NCBI GenBank assembly: GCA_947426875.1
Contig: CANEFU010000012.1
Location: 1-12,559 of the forward strand
DNA: 12,559 nt
Source of the DNA: an uncultured Clostridium sp.
GTDB taxonomy: Bacteria; Bacillota; Clostridia; TANB77; CAG-508
Reading direction: 5' to 3'
The notes below the pieces were generated by a model. It made no database searches, had not been told where the DNA came from, and saw only the letters and a program-made list of their open reading frames with translations. The position numbers and the translations under genes are program-made. Of the stretch, positions 12,011 to 12,559 are shown one piece after another. Numbering within the stretch: the first letter of the stretch is position 1; the number at the start of each line of letters is the position of its first letter.

Positions 12011-12385
12011 ATGATATCAGTATATGCAACAAAAGAGGATTATTCTAAGTATGGTTCAAAAATATTAGAAGATAATGAAATAGAGGGATACTTAGAATTA
12101 GCCTCGATAGACATAAACAGAGCTACATTAACAAGAATTGAAAAAAGAGGTTTTGAAAATCTAACGTCACAGCAAAAAGATTTAATAATTAAAGCTACTT
12201 GCATTCAGGCAGATTATATAAAAGAAGAGGGTACTTACGATAATGGAGATTTATCAAGTTATTCTATAGGTGGAGACTTAACAGTTAATACCAAAGAAGC
12301 TAAAGAAACAAATGATAAATTAAAAATATCCAAAATAGCTTTCTTTTATTTAAAAAGAACAGGATTAACGAGTAGAATTGTATGA
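12011..12385 (+). CDS. Head-tail connector protein (SPP1 gp15-like), 124 aa
   Basis: I choose ATG 12011, spaced correctly behind AGAGGTG (11998-12004), over the in-frame GTG at 12002 that is part of that site. The product starts MISVYATKEDYSKYG and is mostly helical, with a YLELASIDINRATLTRI helix, a QADYI helix near the middle and a short beta segment (LSSYSIGGDLTV) before a final helix ending in a hydrophobic stretch. This is the layout of gp15/gp6-type connector subunits that ring the portal. Position after the capsid gene and an ATGA overlap with the next gene support it. Confidence 0.75.
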   Translation: MISVYATKEDYSKYGSKILEDNEIEGYLELASIDINRATLTRIEKRGFENLTSQQKDLIIKATCIQADYIKEEGTYDNGDLSSYSIGGDLTVNTKEAKETNDKLKISKIAFFYLKRTGLTSRIV

Positions 12386-12559
12386 TTAAGAAATTAAATC
12401 CGAATCATTTAAAGAGATTATTAAATAATAAATGTGATGTTGTTTTATATCAAGAAGGCTTGTCAGAAGAAGGCGAGCCTTCAACCTCTTTAGATTTAAG
12501 AAATCAAAAATGTAGATTTGTTGAAAAAACTAAAATTATAATTAGTCCAGATGGGAAAA
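12382..12559 (+). CDS. Head-closure (gp16-like) protein, N-terminal part
   Basis: The ATG overlaps the stop of the connector gene in an ATGA. The visible 59 residues start MIKKLNPNHLKRLLNNKCDV and run on through an LYQEGLSEEGEP segment and a CRFVEKTKIII strand to the window edge. The short N-terminal helix followed by beta-strands and the gene order (capsid, connector, this gene) fit the head-closure proteins of SPP1-like phages or the minor capsid family PF10665. The C-terminus is outside the window. Confidence 0.65.
   Translation, partial: MIKKLNPNHLKRLLNNKCDVVLYQEGLSEEGEPSTSLDLRNQKCRFVEKTKIIISPDGK

Noticed and set aside
1..12559. CRISPR arrays, insertion sequences, transposase or integrase genes
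   Set aside because: No regularly spaced 25-40 base repeats, terminal inverted repeats or recombinase motifs were seen in the window.

Overview
The window is an AT-rich (roughly 30% GC) stretch of a tailed phage or prophage of a low-GC Gram-positive host, most likely a spore-forming member of the Clostridia. The grounds are purine-rich GGAGG ribosome binding sites before nearly every gene, AGA as the main arginine codon, many small cysteine-containing phage proteins, an SPP1/PBSX-type head module, and a tandem heptamer array resembling the Spo0A box. All convincing genes read on the + strand except one tiny hydrophobic gene at 2474-2539.

Layout. (1) 1-1967: end of the early/middle region, with small unassigned proteins, a membrane-anchored DUF6440-like protein, a short gene that is continuous only with a +1 frameshift, and an ArpU/RinA-like late regulator. 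(2) 1968-3061: about 1.1 kb without an ordinary gene but rich in RNA signals. It holds a folded RNA element ending in a terminator, then a compact two-gene cassette in which a + strand RNA (about 2320-2464) and a - strand mRNA for a 21-residue membrane peptide are transcribed toward each other onto one shared terminator. Two short repeats make the + strand RNA complementary to the 5' end and start codon of the mRNA. This is the architecture of a par/Fst-like type I toxin-antitoxin. After another terminator comes about 340 bp of structured leader. (3) 3062-4167: small proteins and an HELGH metalloprotease. (4) 4188-9459: small and large terminase, a small phage protein, portal, and a minor head protein fused to an ADP-ribosyltransferase domain. 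(5) 9460-10061: an inserted cassette with its own control, namely a Spo0A-box-like promoter, a zinc-ribbon/TM2 membrane protein, a terminator, tRNA-Trp(CCA), and a second terminator. (6) 10110-12559: scaffold, major capsid protein, a coiled-coil protein and two head-completion proteins, the last cut by the window end.

Most notable is recoding. The portal gene and the small gene at 1265 each need a +1 shift, and in both the shift falls on the same heptanucleotide context, nCA CGG A. I found CGG as an in-frame codon nowhere else in the window. This suggests that CGG is unassigned or very slowly read in this host and is used as a +1 frameshift signal, although two independent insertions or sequence errors cannot be excluded from the sequence alone.

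How the parts fit: the ArpU/RinA-like protein probably switches on the late operon, terminase and portal package DNA into the scaffold/capsid shell, and the toxin-antitoxin and zinc-ribbon/TM2 cassettes look like accessory genes serving prophage maintenance or host modification.
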